Of a stretch of 8,098 nt of DNA, positions 6,924 through 8,098 are shown piece by piece. The stretch's first letter is position 1, and the number at the start of each line of letters is the position of its first letter. Source of the stretch: Candidatus Sulfotelmatobacter sp. (lineage in GTDB: Bacteria; Acidobacteriota; Terriglobia; Terriglobales; SbA1); the NCBI GenBank assembly GCA_030151135.1, contig JASLEQ010000384.1:1-8098 (forward strand), given 5' to 3'. Made by a program: the position numbers and the translations under genes. A model generated the notes under the pieces. The model ran no database searches, was not told the origin of the DNA, and worked only from the letters and a program-made list of their open reading frames with translations.

Positions 6924-6945
6924 AGCGGCCTCAGCAAGTAACCAA
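6917..6945 (-). promoter_or_regulatory. Putative promoter of the porin operon
   Basis: On the minus strand TTGGTT (6945-6940) is followed by exactly 17 bases and then TAGATT (6922-6917). Matches to the sigma70-type hexamers are 3 of 6 and 4 of 6. Transcription would begin about 65 bases before the porin ATG. The -10 lies within the DtxR-like palindrome. The hexamers alone are only moderate evidence. Confidence 0.4.
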
Positions 6946-7038
6946 AGTGATGGACGATTGATTTGCTTGTTTTGTTTCTTGGGATGGGCAGGCCCTCTCT
7001 GCGTCCTCAGCATTCAAGCTTTTAAAAAAGGATTCGCC

Positions 7039-7053
7039 CGGGGAAGTTCCCCG
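7039..7053. promoter_or_regulatory. Perfect 15-bp palindrome abutting the cysteine synthase promoter
   Basis: CGGGGAAGTTCCCCG is an exact palindrome with 7-bp arms around a central G. It lies one base before a TTGACG box (7055-7060) and about 57 bases before the ATG at 7110. This is a typical activator or repressor position. I cannot match it to a named regulator. As RNA it could form a 5-bp GC hairpin, but it is probably upstream of the transcript start. Confidence 0.5.
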
Positions 7054-7054
7054 A

Positions 7055-7083
7055 TTGACGATTGCCCCCTCCGTCCGTAGTCT
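7055..7083 (+). promoter_or_regulatory. Putative promoter of the cysteine synthase gene
   Basis: TTGACG (7055-7060, 5 of 6) and TAGTCT (7078-7083, 3 of 6) are separated by 17 bases. A start near 7090 would give a leader of about 20 bases before the ATG at 7110. The -35 is good and the -10 weak, consistent with a promoter that needs an activator at the adjacent palindrome. Confidence 0.4.
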
Positions 7084-7109
7084 GGAATGTGATCTCCAAA
7101 GCACCCGAG

Positions 7110-8042
7110 ATGTCCCGCCTGCGCGTCGCCGACGACATCACCCAACTGGTCGGTGAAACCCCCATGCTCCAACTCAAGCGCCTCGTCCCCGCAGGCGCCG
7201 CCGACATATTCGCCAAGCTCGAATACCTCAATCCCGGCGGCAGCGTCAAAGACCGCGCCGCCATCGGCATCATCAAGCGCGCTGAAGCAGAAGGAAGACT
7301 CAAGCCCGGCGGAACAATCGTCGAAGCCACCGCGGGAAACACCGGCATCGGACTCGCCCTCATCGGCGTCAATAAGGGATACAAAGTCAGCCTGTTTGTG
7401 CCGGAAGGTTTCTCTCAGGAAAAAGTCACGATCATGCAGGCTCTGGGAGCTCAGGTCGTCCGCACTCCCGAGGCCGAAGGGATGCAGGGCGCCATCGATC
7501 GCGCGAAAAAGTTGGTCGCAACGGATCCCAAGGCTTTCATGGCCGGACAGTTCGAGAACATGGCCAACCCCGACTACCACTACGAGACCACCGCCCGCGA
7601 GATCTTTGACCAGATGGACGAACGAATCGATGCCGTCGTTCTCGGATCAGGTACAGCAGGCACATTCACCGGGGTCGCGCGCTTCCTGAAAGAAAAGTCC
7701 GCCAAAGTTCTCACCGTCCTGGTCGAGACGCAAGGATCGATATACGGCGGCGGTCAGCCCGGGCATCACAAAGTCGAAGGCATCGGCGCAAGTTTCATCC
7801 CCAAAACATTCGACCGCTCCGTCTGCGACGAAGTCATGATGGTCTACGATGACGAGGCATTTGGAACAGTGAAGGAACTGGCAGCGAAAGAAGGCGTTCT
7901 CGCCGGATCAAGCGGCGGCGCCGCAGTCTTTGGCGCCCTGCAAATCGCAAAAAGACTCGGAGCAGGGAAGCGAGTAGCCACAATCATCCCCGACTCCGCC
8001 GAGCGCTATCTCTCCAAGAAAATCTTCGAAGGCGGCATCTGA
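7110..8042 (+). CDS. Cysteine synthase / cystathionine beta-synthase, CysK/MccA-type PLP enzyme
   Basis: A 310-residue cytoplasmic fold-type II PLP enzyme of normal family length and without CBS domains. It joins a serine-derived acceptor (O-acetylserine or serine) to sulfide, or to homocysteine. Visible are VGETPMLQL (14-22), the PLP lysine in GGSVKDRA (K47), the substrate loop ATAGNTGIG (73-81), the phosphate-binding loop GSGTAGTFTG (179-188), VEGIGASFIP (222-231), AGSSGGAA (265-272) and PDSAERYLSKKIF (294-306). TAGNTGIG, FSQEK--IMQALGA, EGMQGAID, QFENMANP--HYETT and SKKIF fit the MccA/YrhA (O-acetylserine-dependent cystathionine beta-synthase) subgroup, by memory, better than classical CysK. 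The loop has Ala where many relatives have Gly (GTAGT). ATG 7110 was chosen because homologues begin at this point; a TTG at 7062 would add 16 unlike residues. A second gene follows after 3 bp. Confidence 0.9.
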   Translation: MSRLRVADDITQLVGETPMLQLKRLVPAGAADIFAKLEYLNPGGSVKDRAAIGIIKRAEAEGRLKPGGTIVEATAGNTGIGLALIGVNKGYKVSLFVPEGFSQEKVTIMQALGAQVVRTPEAEGMQGAIDRAKKLVATDPKAFMAGQFENMANPDYHYETTAREIFDQMDERIDAVVLGSGTAGTFTGVARFLKEKSAKVLTVLVETQGSIYGGGQPGHHKVEGIGASFIPKTFDRSVCDEVMMVYDDEAFGTVKELAAKEGVLAGSSGGAAVFGALQIAKRLGAGKRVATIIPDSAERYLSKKIFEGGI

Positions 8043-8045
8043 TTT

Positions 8046-8098
8046 ATGGGTACATCCCGGCTGGATCAGCTGACTGGTGGCAGCCCCACTTTCGCCAG
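8046..8098 (+). CDS. Start of downstream gene, possibly a Cys/Met-metabolism PLP enzyme (partial)
   Basis: An ATG 3 bases after the cysteine synthase stop opens a frame reading MGTSRLDQLTGGSPTFA to the window end. AAGGCGG in the tail of the previous gene lies about 11 bases upstream. The tight spacing implies an operon. The ending SPTFA would fit the N-terminus of cystathionine gamma-synthase/gamma-lyase proteins (often -FATRAIHAG), and such a gene commonly follows an MccA-type enzyme. With 17 residues the identity is a guess. Confidence 0.5.
   Translation, partial: MGTSRLDQLTGGSPTFA

Noticed and set aside
6961..7036. Possible small gene or hairpin in the T-rich and GGGC stretch before the cysteine synthase
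   Set aside because: No start with a ribosome-binding site, and the only self-complementary segment (GCAG/CTGC) is four base pairs.
7062..7109. TTG start at 7062 for the cysteine synthase
   Set aside because: The 16 added residues are unlike family N-termini and would place the start inside the proposed promoter; ATG 7110 gives the normal length.
1..8098. Mobile element, CRISPR array, tRNA or phage remnants
   Set aside because: No transposase or integrase motifs, terminal repeats, spaced direct repeats or tRNA-like folds were seen; gene style is uniform across the window.

Overview
The window reads as ordinary chromosome of a GC-rich Acidobacterium, probably Terriglobia/Koribacter-like. Three things suggest this. 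There is a tandem pair of secreted von Willebrand factor A (vWA) proteins of the type long known as 'VWFA-related Acidobacterial domain'. There is a muramoyl-amidase with copper-amine-oxidase-like and AMIN-like N-terminal regions. Coding sequence is tight and favours G/C in the third codon position. I see no transposase, phage gene, tRNA, rRNA or CRISPR array.

Layout. (1) 1-2580, minus strand: a DUF1015 protein (2580-1273) followed by the first two thirds of a secreted Amidase_3 cell-wall hydrolase (from about 1244, running off the left edge). The amidase is not obvious as an open reading frame because its stop lies outside the window; it was found by translating the minus strand by hand. (2) 2581-2879: a divergent intergenic region with a perfect 8-bp-arm inverted repeat next to a TTGACA box. 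(3) 2880-4896, plus strand: two overlapping secreted vWA-domain paralogues with intact MIDAS residues. (4) 4900-4927: an 11-bp perfect hairpin between convergent genes. (5) 6844-4945, minus strand: a two-gene unit of an outer-membrane porin and a periplasmic protein joining a PstS-like binding fold to a TonB C-terminal domain. (6) 6845-7109: a divergent control region. It holds a 19-bp palindrome resembling the DtxR/IdeR metal-repressor box over the likely porin promoter, and a second perfect palindrome abutting the likely promoter of the next gene. (7) 7110 to the right edge, plus strand: a PLP-dependent cysteine synthase/cystathionine beta-synthase whose motifs fit the MccA (YrhA) subgroup, then 3 bp later the start of another gene. 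That gene is possibly a gamma-lyase/gamma-synthase, which would make a transsulfuration pair.

How the genes may work together. The porin and binding-protein/TonB fusion look like one envelope uptake or sensing unit. The metal-box-like site suggests iron or manganese control, although the binding domain is usually named after phosphate. The vWA pair is likely co-translated and exported. The amidase acts on peptidoglycan. The most notable signals are the metal-box-like operator over the porin promoter, the PBP-TonB fusion beside a plug-less porin, and the two promoter-adjacent palindromes.
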